A program made the translations under genes and the position numbers. From Bacteroidia bacterium (lineage in GTDB: Bacteria; Bacteroidota; Bacteroidia; Bacteroidales; Bacteroidaceae): a stretch of DNA of 37,333 nt. Under the pieces are notes generated by a model. The model had not been told where the DNA came from and did no database searches. It worked only from the letters and a program-made list of their open reading frames with translations. The stretch lies in assembly GCA_009929715.1 (NCBI GenBank), contig RZZX01000014.1:1-37333 (forward strand), written 5' to 3'. Below, in pieces: positions 8,501-15,989 of this stretch (its first letter is position 1; each line of letters opens with the position of its first letter).

Positions 8501-9604
8501 ATGAAAGCGTTAAAGAAATTATTATATATTATTCCATTAGCAGGCATGATGGCAACGTCTTGTGTGGACGTGGAGAACATCGAGGTAGAGCATATCGGTG
8601 GCTATAATACCATGGAAAATGGGAAAAGTGAAGCGTATTATGCGAACTTACGGGCATGGAAAAAAACAGCTAATAATTATGGTCGCCCTGTTTCATTTGG
8701 ATGGTTTTCTGGTTGGGCTCCATCTGGCGTAATGCGAAAAGGGTATTTATCATCTGTTCCAGATAGTATGGATATTATATCGATGTGGAGTGGAGCTCCC
8801 GACAGATTTAGCATCACTGAAGCGCAGAAGAAGGACAAAGAGTTTGCGCAGAAGGTCAAAGGGATCAAATTGTTGGAAGTTAGTTTGCTTTCGCATTTAG
8901 GAAAGGGAAGAACACCGGTTTCTATTTACGCTGAAATAGAGAAAAAAGCGAAAGAAGAGGGATGGTCTGATTCGAAACTTAATGAGGAGAGAAAGCATGT
9001 GCGTTGGGATTTCTGGGGATTTACTTCTCGTGATCTTAAGAATCAAGAGAATCTGCAGGCCGCATTGTCTAACTTTGCTAAAGCGCTTTGTGATTTCTTG
9101 GTGGTGAATGATTGGGATGGATTTGATATTGACTGGGAGCCGGGTGCTGGCTTTAATGACTCTGATGGAACTTTAAATAGCCAAACGATTGTGTTCCTTA
9201 TCAAAGAGATGGGGAAATACATTGGTCCTAAAAGTGATCCGGAAGGTAAAGGGCATAAGTTGCTTTGTATCGATGGGGAGATTAGTTATCTGCCTGCAGA
9301 ACTAAATGATTACGTTGACTTCTGGATTAAGCAGACGTATGGCCGACCGAATCCAAGTTTTTCTGCACCGGGAAATAAACCTGAAAAAGTAATTATTACA
9401 GAGAATTTTGAATCGTATGCTACAAATGGTGGCTATTTGTTGAGACAAGCTGCTTGTATGCCTACAGATGGCTATAAGGGGGGTGTCGGAGCTTATCGCT
9501 TTGAAAATGACTATGAAAATGCTCCTGATTATAAGTGGTTGCGTCAAGCGATACAGATTAATCAGCAGGTTTTTAATGAATGGAAAGCTAAACCTAAAGA
9601 ATAG
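8501..9604 (+). CDS. GH18-family glycosidase lipoprotein (endo-beta-N-acetylglucosaminidase-like)
   Basis: A 367-residue lipoprotein (lipobox ATSC, Cys21) with a GH18 TIM-barrel. The catalytic signature DGFDIDWE (206-213) is complete, with Glu213 as the expected acid and Asp211 as the assisting residue. FGWFSGW (66-72), LLEVSLLSH (124-132) and an Asp/Trp-rich C-terminal strand also fit the fold. In Bacteroides, GH18 lipoproteins beside SusCD usually cut the GlcNAc-GlcNAc core of N-glycans or chitin-like chains at the surface. Because this copy is short and sits at the SusD-proximal place, some homologues may act mainly as glycan-binding proteins, but the intact DxDxE favours activity. Confidence 0.88.
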   Translation: MKALKKLLYIIPLAGMMATSCVDVENIEVEHIGGYNTMENGKSEAYYANLRAWKKTANNYGRPVSFGWFSGWAPSGVMRKGYLSSVPDSMDIISMWSGAPDRFSITEAQKKDKEFAQKVKGIKLLEVSLLSHLGKGRTPVSIYAEIEKKAKEEGWSDSKLNEERKHVRWDFWGFTSRDLKNQENLQAALSNFAKALCDFLVVNDWDGFDIDWEPGAGFNDSDGTLNSQTIVFLIKEMGKYIGPKSDPEGKGHKLLCIDGEISYLPAELNDYVDFWIKQTYGRPNPSFSAPGNKPEKVIITENFESYATNGGYLLRQAACMPTDGYKGGVGAYRFENDYENAPDYKWLRQAIQINQQVFNEWKAKPKE

Positions 9605-9641
9605 ATGAAACTTAATAATAAGAATGGAAAATCTTAAAGAT

Positions 9642-10805
9642 ATGAATACACATTTATTGAAATATTTAGCGTTTTGCGTCATTGCTCTCTTATTGAGCAG
9701 TTGCAATGATAGTGAAAGCAAGTTGCTGGAGTCTAAAGTCTATTTTGAAAATAAAGAGGCTAGGATTTCAATTGGGGACCAAGATGTTATGTCGTATGAT
9801 TTACAATCGAGGGTGTCTACTCTTTGTGCTTCTCCGGTAAAGGTTTCTTATGAGATAGCTGATGCAAGTCTTGTTGATGAATACAACAAGAAAAATGGAA
9901 CCAATTATGAGATATTCGACGCCACTAATGTGGCGATGAGTAGTGATGTTTCGACTATTCAAGGGGGAGAGGTGTATGCTGAGAAAACATCTTTGCAGTT
10001 GTCTAATCTCGATCAAGTAAAAGAGGGGAAATCTTATCTTTTACCGGTACGTGTTCAGTCGGCTTCTTTGCCGGTCATTAAAGGAACGGATATCTCCTAT
10101 TTGATTATTAGTAAGCCGGTACGGATTATGAAAGTCTGTCAATTTAGAAGTAATTATATTAAGATTCCTATACCGACAACTAACCTCTTCAAATCTGTGA
10201 CTTATGAAGCTTTAATCTACATTGATTATCTTGGAAGTAACAATACCATTATGGGTAGTGAAGGGGTGTTGATCTTGCGTATTGGTGATTTAGCTTTGCC
10301 AGGGGGACATAACGACTGGTTAGAGATTTCCGGCAGCAAAATGTTCCACTCTACTCAAGCATTTGAAAAAGGCAAGTGGTATCACGTGGCGTTCTCTTAC
10401 GATCAACCTTCAGGAAAGTCTGTTATCTATATCAATGGAACGAAAGCTGCAGAATCGAATTGGGATACTCCAGGTTTTGATCTTTCACGTTCTGGTGGAG
10501 GCTTCTTTATAGGAAAAGTGGCAGGATTTATGTGGGGTGAACGTCCTTTCAATGGCTATATGAGTGAAGTCAGATTGTGGAATACCTCTCGAACAGAAAA
10601 TCAAATCAAACAGAATATGCTGAGTGTTGATCCTACATCAGAAGGTCTTTCTGCTTATTATAAACTGAATGGTGCTGATCAATTTGAGAAGGATGGTAAG
10701 TTCTATATCAAGGATGCTTCAGGACATGATCTAGATGGATTGGCCAACGGAGGATCTTCTTCTCTTAAATTCATGGATTTGGGTAAACCTTTAGAAATCA
10801 AGTAG
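9642..10805 (+). CDS. DUF1735 and LamG-like (concanavalin A-like) domain lipoprotein
   Basis: A surface lipoprotein with two parts. A DUF1735-type immunoglobulin-like region covers about residues 30-150 (YEIADASLVDEYNKKNGTNY is typical of this family). A LamG/laminin-G-like beta sandwich follows at about 165-385 (KGKWYHVAFSYDQPSGKSVIYING, FNGYMSEVRLWNTSRTENQI). Such domain pairs occur beside GH18 genes in N-glycan loci and are thought to bind glycans. An in-frame ATG at 9624 exists, but the ATG at 9642 puts the lipobox (LLSSC) Cys at residue 21 and gives a normal signal peptide, so it is preferred. It is the last gene before terminators. Confidence 0.87.
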   Translation: MNTHLLKYLAFCVIALLLSSCNDSESKLLESKVYFENKEARISIGDQDVMSYDLQSRVSTLCASPVKVSYEIADASLVDEYNKKNGTNYEIFDATNVAMSSDVSTIQGGEVYAEKTSLQLSNLDQVKEGKSYLLPVRVQSASLPVIKGTDISYLIISKPVRIMKVCQFRSNYIKIPIPTTNLFKSVTYEALIYIDYLGSNNTIMGSEGVLILRIGDLALPGGHNDWLEISGSKMFHSTQAFEKGKWYHVAFSYDQPSGKSVIYINGTKAAESNWDTPGFDLSRSGGGFFIGKVAGFMWGERPFNGYMSEVRLWNTSRTENQIKQNMLSVDPTSEGLSAYYKLNGADQFEKDGKFYIKDASGHDLDGLANGGSSSLKFMDLGKPLEIK

Positions 10806-10827
10806 AACTATTTGATTCTTATAGGGG

Positions 10828-10851
10828 GTCCGTTAAAGGGTTACGGACTTT
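10828..10851 (+). terminator. Weak intrinsic terminator after the GH18 locus
   Basis: Stem GTCCGT (10828-10833) / ACGGAC (10843-10848) with a 9-base loop, followed by only TTT. It precedes a much stronger hairpin and may contribute to stopping transcription from the plus-strand locus. Confidence 0.45.
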
Positions 10852-10859
10852 GATAAATT

Positions 10860-10894
10860 AAAAGGGGGTGTATCATTTGGATACATCCCCTTTT
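10860..10894. terminator. Strong bidirectional intrinsic terminator
   Basis: A 15-bp stem with one G-T pair (10860-10874 with 10880-10894) closes a 5-base loop. It has T-rich flanks in both directions (TTTT at 10891-10894 on plus, AAAA at 10860-10863 read as TTTT on minus). It sits between convergent genes and should stop both the plus-strand glycan locus and the minus-strand block that ends at 10921. Confidence 0.85.
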
Positions 10895-10920
10895 ATAATT
10901 GTCCGACGTTTTTTAACGTT

Positions 10921-11487
10921 TTATTTTTTCAGTGCTTTGTAAACAGAGGCTGCCCAGAAATTACGTAAACCGAAACCACCAGCTTTTCCGTTGGCTGTCC
11001 ATTGGTTGATGATGGCTTTAGACTGGGTATCGAAAATTACAAACTGGTAACAGCCGCTGTTCGATGCTTTGTCTAAGAGCATGCCTAAGATGACCAATCC
11101 AGTACCGGGTGTTGAAGCCACGGGAAGTGTTTTTATCGCTTCTGCTATTTGTTCCTCGCTGAGGATATAGTTCTTATTGGTTGTTTTAAGCTCCTCAAGA
11201 TTTATTTTCTTGTTGAGTTCATTGACTGCATCCAAAGAGATCTCCGTTACTTCTAGTCCGGTGTGTTTCTGAATGTTGAACTTTTTGGGTTCACTGATGA
11301 ATAGTTTGTTAATCTCATCGAACGCATTGCGGAATTGTAGTTCCGTTTCGGCTGCGCCATAGACTTTTGCTTTCGAAAAGTCTATGCCATAGAATTTTAC
11401 TGACGAGATGTCGTTCAGAGAATTTTTGCCTTGTCCGAAGCACACTAGGCTTGTGGCAAGAAAGAAAAGTACAAGTAACTTTTTCAT
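10921..11487 (-). CDS. Secreted protein of unknown function
   Basis: A 188-residue protein with a clean signal peptide (KKLLVLFFLATSLVCFG, cleavage near FGQ-GKN). The mature part is mixed alpha/beta. It has a helical middle with many Lys and Glu and a conserved-looking end (GCYQFVIFDTQSKAIINQW, then GFGLRNFWAASVYKALKK). I do not recognise a family with confidence; small Bacteroidetes proteins of this type are usually annotated as hypothetical. It lies downstream of the polyene operon on the same strand but 60 bases away, with its own predicted promoter, so it may not be part of the pathway. The bidirectional terminator follows. Confidence 0.85.
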   Translation of the reverse strand: MKKLLVLFFLATSLVCFGQGKNSLNDISSVKFYGIDFSKAKVYGAAETELQFRNAFDEINKLFISEPKKFNIQKHTGLEVTEISLDAVNELNKKINLEELKTTNKNYILSEEQIAEAIKTLPVASTPGTGLVILGMLLDKASNSGCYQFVIFDTQSKAIINQWTANGKAGGFGLRNFWAASVYKALKK

Positions 11488-11531
11488 GTTAGATGTTTTT
11501 TGTTAAAAGTTAGTGGTTAATTATTCGTGCT

Positions 11532-11562
11532 CAAATATATTAATAACTTAGCGTAAATCAAT
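11532..11562 (-). promoter_or_regulatory. Candidate promoter for the small secreted protein gene
   Basis: On the minus strand an exact -7 TATATTTG (11539-11532) lies 19 bases downstream of ATTG (11562-11559, three of four for TTTG). Predicted transcription starts near 11525, leaving a leader of about 38 bases. The -33 element lies inside the 3' end of the ligase gene. Confidence 0.5.
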
Positions 11563-12843
11563 AAATTTGATAGCTTTTCTACTCATTGGCGGCATTTGTA
11601 TTTTAGCAATGTAGTCGGCCGATTCAAACTGAATGGTCGGTGCTACACGTACTTTAGAACGGAACAGGTCTTTGATCTCTTTCGAAAAGGCTTCGCTACG
11701 CTCTTCGCTTCCTACCCGGATCAGTATTTCATCGGTCCCAATTTCATTGGTATAGACCTCGATAACGTAGTTCTTGACATTGGGAATGTTGTCCAAGATG
11801 TCGAACAACGCTGGTGGATAGAGGGTGGTTCCTTTATACTTAATCATCTGTCCTTTTCTTCCCAGAATAGAGCTTAAACGCATGGTGTGGCGTCCACAGG
11901 CGCACGGCTCAGTATAGTGGTAACAGATGTCGCCAGTCTTGAATCGGAGTAACGGCATGCCTTTCACCCCCAGTGTGGTGATGGTCACTTCGCCCGCTTC
12001 GCCTGCTTTTACCGGTTGGTTATTATCGTCGAGAAACTCTACAATAATCAGTTCAGGCTGTAGGTGCCCACCTTGGCAGACTTCACATTCGGTGAACGAC
12101 GATTGCATTTCGGTCGAGGCATATGTGGAGTAGAGTTGGAGATTGCTCCATTTCTCTTGAATGCGTTTGCCGAGGGTGTTTAAGGAAAAGTCTTGGTTGC
12201 GAAGGCCTTCGCCGATACAGATGCACTTCTGCATCGAGGCGCGATTATAATCGATGTTGTTTTTTTCGGCAAACTCAATCAGTTTAATCAGGAACGATGG
12301 CACCACCATGCCACATGTGGGATGGATGCGGCGGATGGTATCCCATTGTAGTTCAGGAATGCCGTTGCCTACACGGGCTACCCCCATGCCAAGTTCACGG
12401 GCTCCCAAGTAGTAAGCCAGGCCGGCCATAAAACGGCGGTCGATGGTGGTCATCAGTTGCAGGATATCATGTTTGGTACAACCAGCAGTGGTGAATGAGA
12501 GATACTCATTGTAAGCCAATCGATCTAGATCTTCGGAAGTCAGAACAAACGTGACAGGATCGCCCAAGGTACCTGAGGTAGTGACATAATCGATAATTTC
12601 CTCTCGGTCAACACAAATAAACGCCTCATTGTGGAGTTGCAAATCTGTTTTTGTCGTAACGGGAATGTGTTGCAGGTCTTCTATGGTCTTGATGGCCGTT
12701 AAGTCGATCTGATGCTCTTTGAACATCTGTTGATAGAATGGCGAATGCGCTTGCAGGTAAGCCAACTCTTCGGTCAGACGACTCTCTTGATAAGCCTTAA
12801 TTTCTGTTGCCGAACGGAACTGAATGTCCGGATTCTTTTTCAT
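11548..12843 (-). CDS. PaaK-like adenylate-forming acyl/aryl-CoA (or ACP) ligase
   Basis: A 431-residue member of the phenylacetate-CoA ligase branch of ANL enzymes. The Thr/Ser-rich ATP loop is TSGTLGDP (89-96). An A5-type motif is YASTE, and an RFKTGDICYHY segment contains the Asp that binds ribose. A C-terminal lid domain carries VKNYVIEVYTNEIGTDEILI. The Cys clusters (CEVC, CACG) resemble the metal-binding Cys seen in some PaaK-like proteins. In this context it should activate the aryl acid made by the aromatic amino acid lyase, probably 4-coumarate, for loading onto a carrier protein. It is the last gene of the operon, one base after the preceding stop. Whether the acceptor is CoA or ACP cannot be read from sequence. 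Confidence 0.85.
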   Translation of the reverse strand: MKKNPDIQFRSATEIKAYQESRLTEELAYLQAHSPFYQQMFKEHQIDLTAIKTIEDLQHIPVTTKTDLQLHNEAFICVDREEIIDYVTTSGTLGDPVTFVLTSEDLDRLAYNEYLSFTTAGCTKHDILQLMTTIDRRFMAGLAYYLGARELGMGVARVGNGIPELQWDTIRRIHPTCGMVVPSFLIKLIEFAEKNNIDYNRASMQKCICIGEGLRNQDFSLNTLGKRIQEKWSNLQLYSTYASTEMQSSFTECEVCQGGHLQPELIIVEFLDDNNQPVKAGEAGEVTITTLGVKGMPLLRFKTGDICYHYTEPCACGRHTMRLSSILGRKGQMIKYKGTTLYPPALFDILDNIPNVKNYVIEVYTNEIGTDEILIRVGSEERSEAFSKEIKDLFRSKVRVAPTIQFESADYIAKIQMPPMSRKAIKFIDLR

Positions 12844-12844
12844 T

Positions 12845-14506
12845 TTACTGAGTTATTTTTTGTTGTATACGATTCTTTTCGTTCTGTTTTGGAATGGGAA
12901 GCGTCAGAGCTTTCTGCCAGCAGTTCACCGCAGCTTCTCGTTGTTTTAAAGCGTTATGATAATCACCTAGCAGTTCATGCGTGTGGTAATAAGTCGGATT
13001 ACATTGCTTAAAGGCTTTTAAAGAAGCCTCACTCAATGGGATTTGCTTGTTGATGGCCTCATGTATGAGTGGTACCATTTTTCTATAAGCTATCACTTGG
13101 CGGTAGGCCGGTTCATGCAGAAACGCATCGGCGGGAATCATTTCTGAAGCAGTGGCAATTTCTGTCTGGAAGTCGACCGAATCGCAGAATATTTGGTTTA
13201 AGTCGTAAGCCACATAGGCACCACATTGCCAAGGCGAGGTGGAGACCCACATCAACCGCTTTTCCGGTTGGAAGATGACCGAATGGTGGGCAATAAATTG
13301 GTTCAGTGCCATCTCGTTGGTGAGTCCGAGTGGAACATTGTGCAAGCCTTTATAATCACGTAAGATCGTGGCGGCTTTGCGTGGAGTCAGTGGTTGGTGC
13401 TGTTGCAGTAGCTCCTGCAAGCGGGCAAAGCGGTAAGGGCTATCAGACGTTGCTATGTTCTCGATGTTCCGTTCATCCGTTTTGAATGTATCCGACTGAT
13501 AATGGTTGGTACAGATGAGCCGATGTCCTTTGCCAGTGAAGAGAGCAATCTTTTCGGGCGACTTCTCTATGATGGCAGCTCGTCCCTCTTTGGCCGAACC
13601 GATTAAGATCGATTCCGAAACGAATGTGCGTCGTTTCTGAGCAATGGCGTATGCCTCCTCAATGGTTGAGGCGTATTGTAGTATTTCTCGAGTTAAGATA
13701 GAGATGGGGGTAGCCGAGGCCGTTGGCATATCCGATTTGGCTGCATTAATTGTCACTGTCAGTCCAGTTTCATTCATTCCCGAGAGCACGCCGATCATGC
13801 CTGCCCAGCCTACAGAAGCGAAGCGATACCCTTTTTCGGGGGTATAGAATGCCACCAGTTTATCACGGGCAAAGGCGTCACTGATGTAGAAGTCGAAGTT
13901 GCGTCCGATGAGTAGCGTCGAATCGGCTGTTTCATTTCCCCAGCAGGCAAACGAGCTGCATCCAACCAACATATAGTCTTGCATGGCATGTCCCAAGTCG
14001 TGTGCCGAGTGGTAGTTGAGTTGCCGTTCATAAGGCGTGCCTATAAAATCGTAGTCGTGTGTGCACGATTGGGCGATCCCGTAGATCTCATTCCGGTACT
14101 CTTCCGGTACATTCTCACCGAGGTTGCGGTTGAAAAGAATGATAAAGTGGCGTAAGAAACTTAGATAGTTTTCCGAAGGGATGAGCGTTCTGATCTGGTC
14201 GACAAAGACTTTCTCTTGGTGATACAGTAAATCTTGCGAGAGTTTGCCGATGGCTTCTCCCCGTTCGAAAGCGTCTCCATGCACCTTCATCTCCCATAAT
14301 CCGCTGGTGCTATGGCGTAAGTAATTACCTGCATACGTCCGCAAACTGTCGGTTGTCACGACCTGTGCTGTTGCACTGAACGTATGGTGCGGCGTTTGCA
14401 TATCGGCCGAGAAGTAAAGAGCCAAGAGTCCCGCCACGAGTAGGAGAAGTATACCGCCCACTCCCCATAGAGTGTACTTTATGAAGCGTTGGATTGATTT
14501 ATGCAT
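12845..14506 (-). CDS. Membrane-anchored C45-type Ntn-hydrolase/acyltransferase
   Basis: A 553-residue protein with one N-terminal membrane helix (about 13-31) and a large outer domain. The middle matches the C45 (acyl-CoA:6-aminopenicillanate acyltransferase-like) Ntn-hydrolase fold. The motif VGCSSFACWG places Cys183 as the expected autoproteolytic nucleophile after Gly182. GRNFDFYISDA and GWAGMIGVLSGMNETGLTVTIN follow at the spacing usual for the family. The C-terminal ~120 residues are helical and TPR-like (YHTHELLGDYHNALKQREAAVNCW). C45 enzymes hydrolyse amides or pass acyl groups to amines. In this operon the protein could transfer the polyene acyl chain to an amine, or trim it. Start overlaps the upstream stop by 8 bp. 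A membrane anchor suggests action on the periplasmic face. Confidence 0.8.
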   Translation of the reverse strand: MHKSIQRFIKYTLWGVGGILLLLVAGLLALYFSADMQTPHHTFSATAQVVTTDSLRTYAGNYLRHSTSGLWEMKVHGDAFERGEAIGKLSQDLLYHQEKVFVDQIRTLIPSENYLSFLRHFIILFNRNLGENVPEEYRNEIYGIAQSCTHDYDFIGTPYERQLNYHSAHDLGHAMQDYMLVGCSSFACWGNETADSTLLIGRNFDFYISDAFARDKLVAFYTPEKGYRFASVGWAGMIGVLSGMNETGLTVTINAAKSDMPTASATPISILTREILQYASTIEEAYAIAQKRRTFVSESILIGSAKEGRAAIIEKSPEKIALFTGKGHRLICTNHYQSDTFKTDERNIENIATSDSPYRFARLQELLQQHQPLTPRKAATILRDYKGLHNVPLGLTNEMALNQFIAHHSVIFQPEKRLMWVSTSPWQCGAYVAYDLNQIFCDSVDFQTEIATASEMIPADAFLHEPAYRQVIAYRKMVPLIHEAINKQIPLSEASLKAFKQCNPTYYHTHELLGDYHNALKQREAAVNCWQKALTLPIPKQNEKNRIQQKITQ

Positions 14507-15989
14507 AACCTATTTTTTTAGCCAAATACGCTTGTCCTACAAATTCAGAGCAAGTGAGCATGGCGGTTAATGTAACCCCCAGTGCACCGTGTACATTCAT
14601 GTTTTGTCCGGTGAGGAAGAGGTTTTTTAGCTTAGTACGTGTCGATACAAACCCAGCTTGTGGATATTGATAATCTTTCAGAATACCGTAAGCCGATCCA
14701 TCCACAGTGCCAGTATAATCGCGGTAACTAAGTGGTGTCGTGGTATAAATTTGCTCTATGGAGGAGTCGAAATTGATGCCGCATTGGCGTATGAACCGGA
14801 GTATCTCTTCGGCTTTTTTCTCTTTAAAAAGTCGGTAGGAGTCGCCTCGTTTTTCGGGGGTGCTATGCGCCCATTCGGCCACTTCATCGATATACATCGG
14901 GGTTAAGATAGAGACCACATCGGTGTATTGAGGGTGAGTAGATGAGGCTTGCATGGAGATCATGCAGCTCGGGATTGGCCCTATTTGGCGACTTTTATCG
15001 TACCAAACATCTTCGTATTGGTGTAAATAGATGTTGTGATTAAGATAAGGACAAGACTCCTTTTTCATGGTGAGGTAGGTTGTAAAGACGCCATAGCTGT
15101 TTTCTAAGCCATTGATGCGTGAAGCGTAGGCCGGTCTGATGGATCTATTTTTATCCAGCAATTTCAAGGTGACTTGTGGGTGGATGTTGGAGATAATATA
15201 ATCACTCTCGAAGCGCTCCTCCTGATTGACTTCGACTGCTGTGACCTTCTCATCTTGGACCACGATGCGGGTCACCTCCTTGTTATTCAAGACAGTTCCT
15301 CCGTTGGCTCTGATTAGTTTAATGAGTTCGTCACTTACCTGCATACTCCCATCGATAAACCGGTAGGCACCTTCCATGTACGAGTTGGTTATCATGGCAT
15401 GTTCATAAAACGTTGATTTATCTTTTATGCCCCCATAGAGCAAGGACGATCCTGCTAAAATTTGTTGCAAGTTAGAATTTGGGGTTATCTCTTGAATGAA
15501 TCCGGAGGCAGATGTGTTGAAATAATCCATGCCATTTTGCGAGATGAGCCCTTTTTGTAAGTGCTCTATGCTAATGAGTTGCCCCACTTTCCGTATCTCT
15601 TCCGTGTACCTTTTGAGATGATCTCGCTCTTGAGGAAACTCTTTGCAAAGCGTTTCAACAAAAGTATCGTAGTTCATGGCAAAGTCATAATATCGCTCTT
15701 TGAAATAGATTCGGTCGAACGCCTCTTCGTCTAAGCGTTTGATGGCCAATTTATCCATGATACCGAAATAGCGAAAATACTGATTCATGATCTGTCCTTC
15801 GTCCAAGCTTCCAATATAATGGATGCCCGTGTCTAGCCGATGTCCGCGGCGTTGATAGGTCTGGAAACAACCACCAAAAAGAGGGCTTTTCTCTAGGACA
15901 CAGACGTTGTATCCCTCTTTGCTCAAGATGGCAGCACACTCTAGTCCACCTAATCCGCTACCTATTATAATAATATCGTATTTACTCAT
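14499..15989 (-). CDS. CrtI/phytoene-desaturase-like FAD-dependent oxidoreductase
   Basis: A 496-residue flavoprotein. Its Rossmann motif GSGLGGLECA begins at residue 10 and is followed by the second-strand acid (VLEKSPLFGGCF), as in carotenoid desaturases and retinol saturases. The C-terminal FAD motif is GLFLTGQNMNVHGALGVTLTAM-like (near 460-485). Related proteins occur in flexirubin and aryl-polyene clusters. It may desaturate, isomerise or otherwise modify the polyene; the exact step is not evident. The open frame extends to an ATG at 16043. MSKYD at 15989 puts the nucleotide-binding fold at the normal distance from the start and overlaps the upstream gene by only 8 bp, so I chose it. Confidence 0.87.
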   Translation of the reverse strand: MSKYDIIIIGSGLGGLECAAILSKEGYNVCVLEKSPLFGGCFQTYQRRGHRLDTGIHYIGSLDEGQIMNQYFRYFGIMDKLAIKRLDEEAFDRIYFKERYYDFAMNYDTFVETLCKEFPQERDHLKRYTEEIRKVGQLISIEHLQKGLISQNGMDYFNTSASGFIQEITPNSNLQQILAGSSLLYGGIKDKSTFYEHAMITNSYMEGAYRFIDGSMQVSDELIKLIRANGGTVLNNKEVTRIVVQDEKVTAVEVNQEERFESDYIISNIHPQVTLKLLDKNRSIRPAYASRINGLENSYGVFTTYLTMKKESCPYLNHNIYLHQYEDVWYDKSRQIGPIPSCMISMQASSTHPQYTDVVSILTPMYIDEVAEWAHSTPEKRGDSYRLFKEKKAEEILRFIRQCGINFDSSIEQIYTTTPLSYRDYTGTVDGSAYGILKDYQYPQAGFVSTRTKLKNLFLTGQNMNVHGALGVTLTAMLTCSEFVGQAYLAKKIGYA

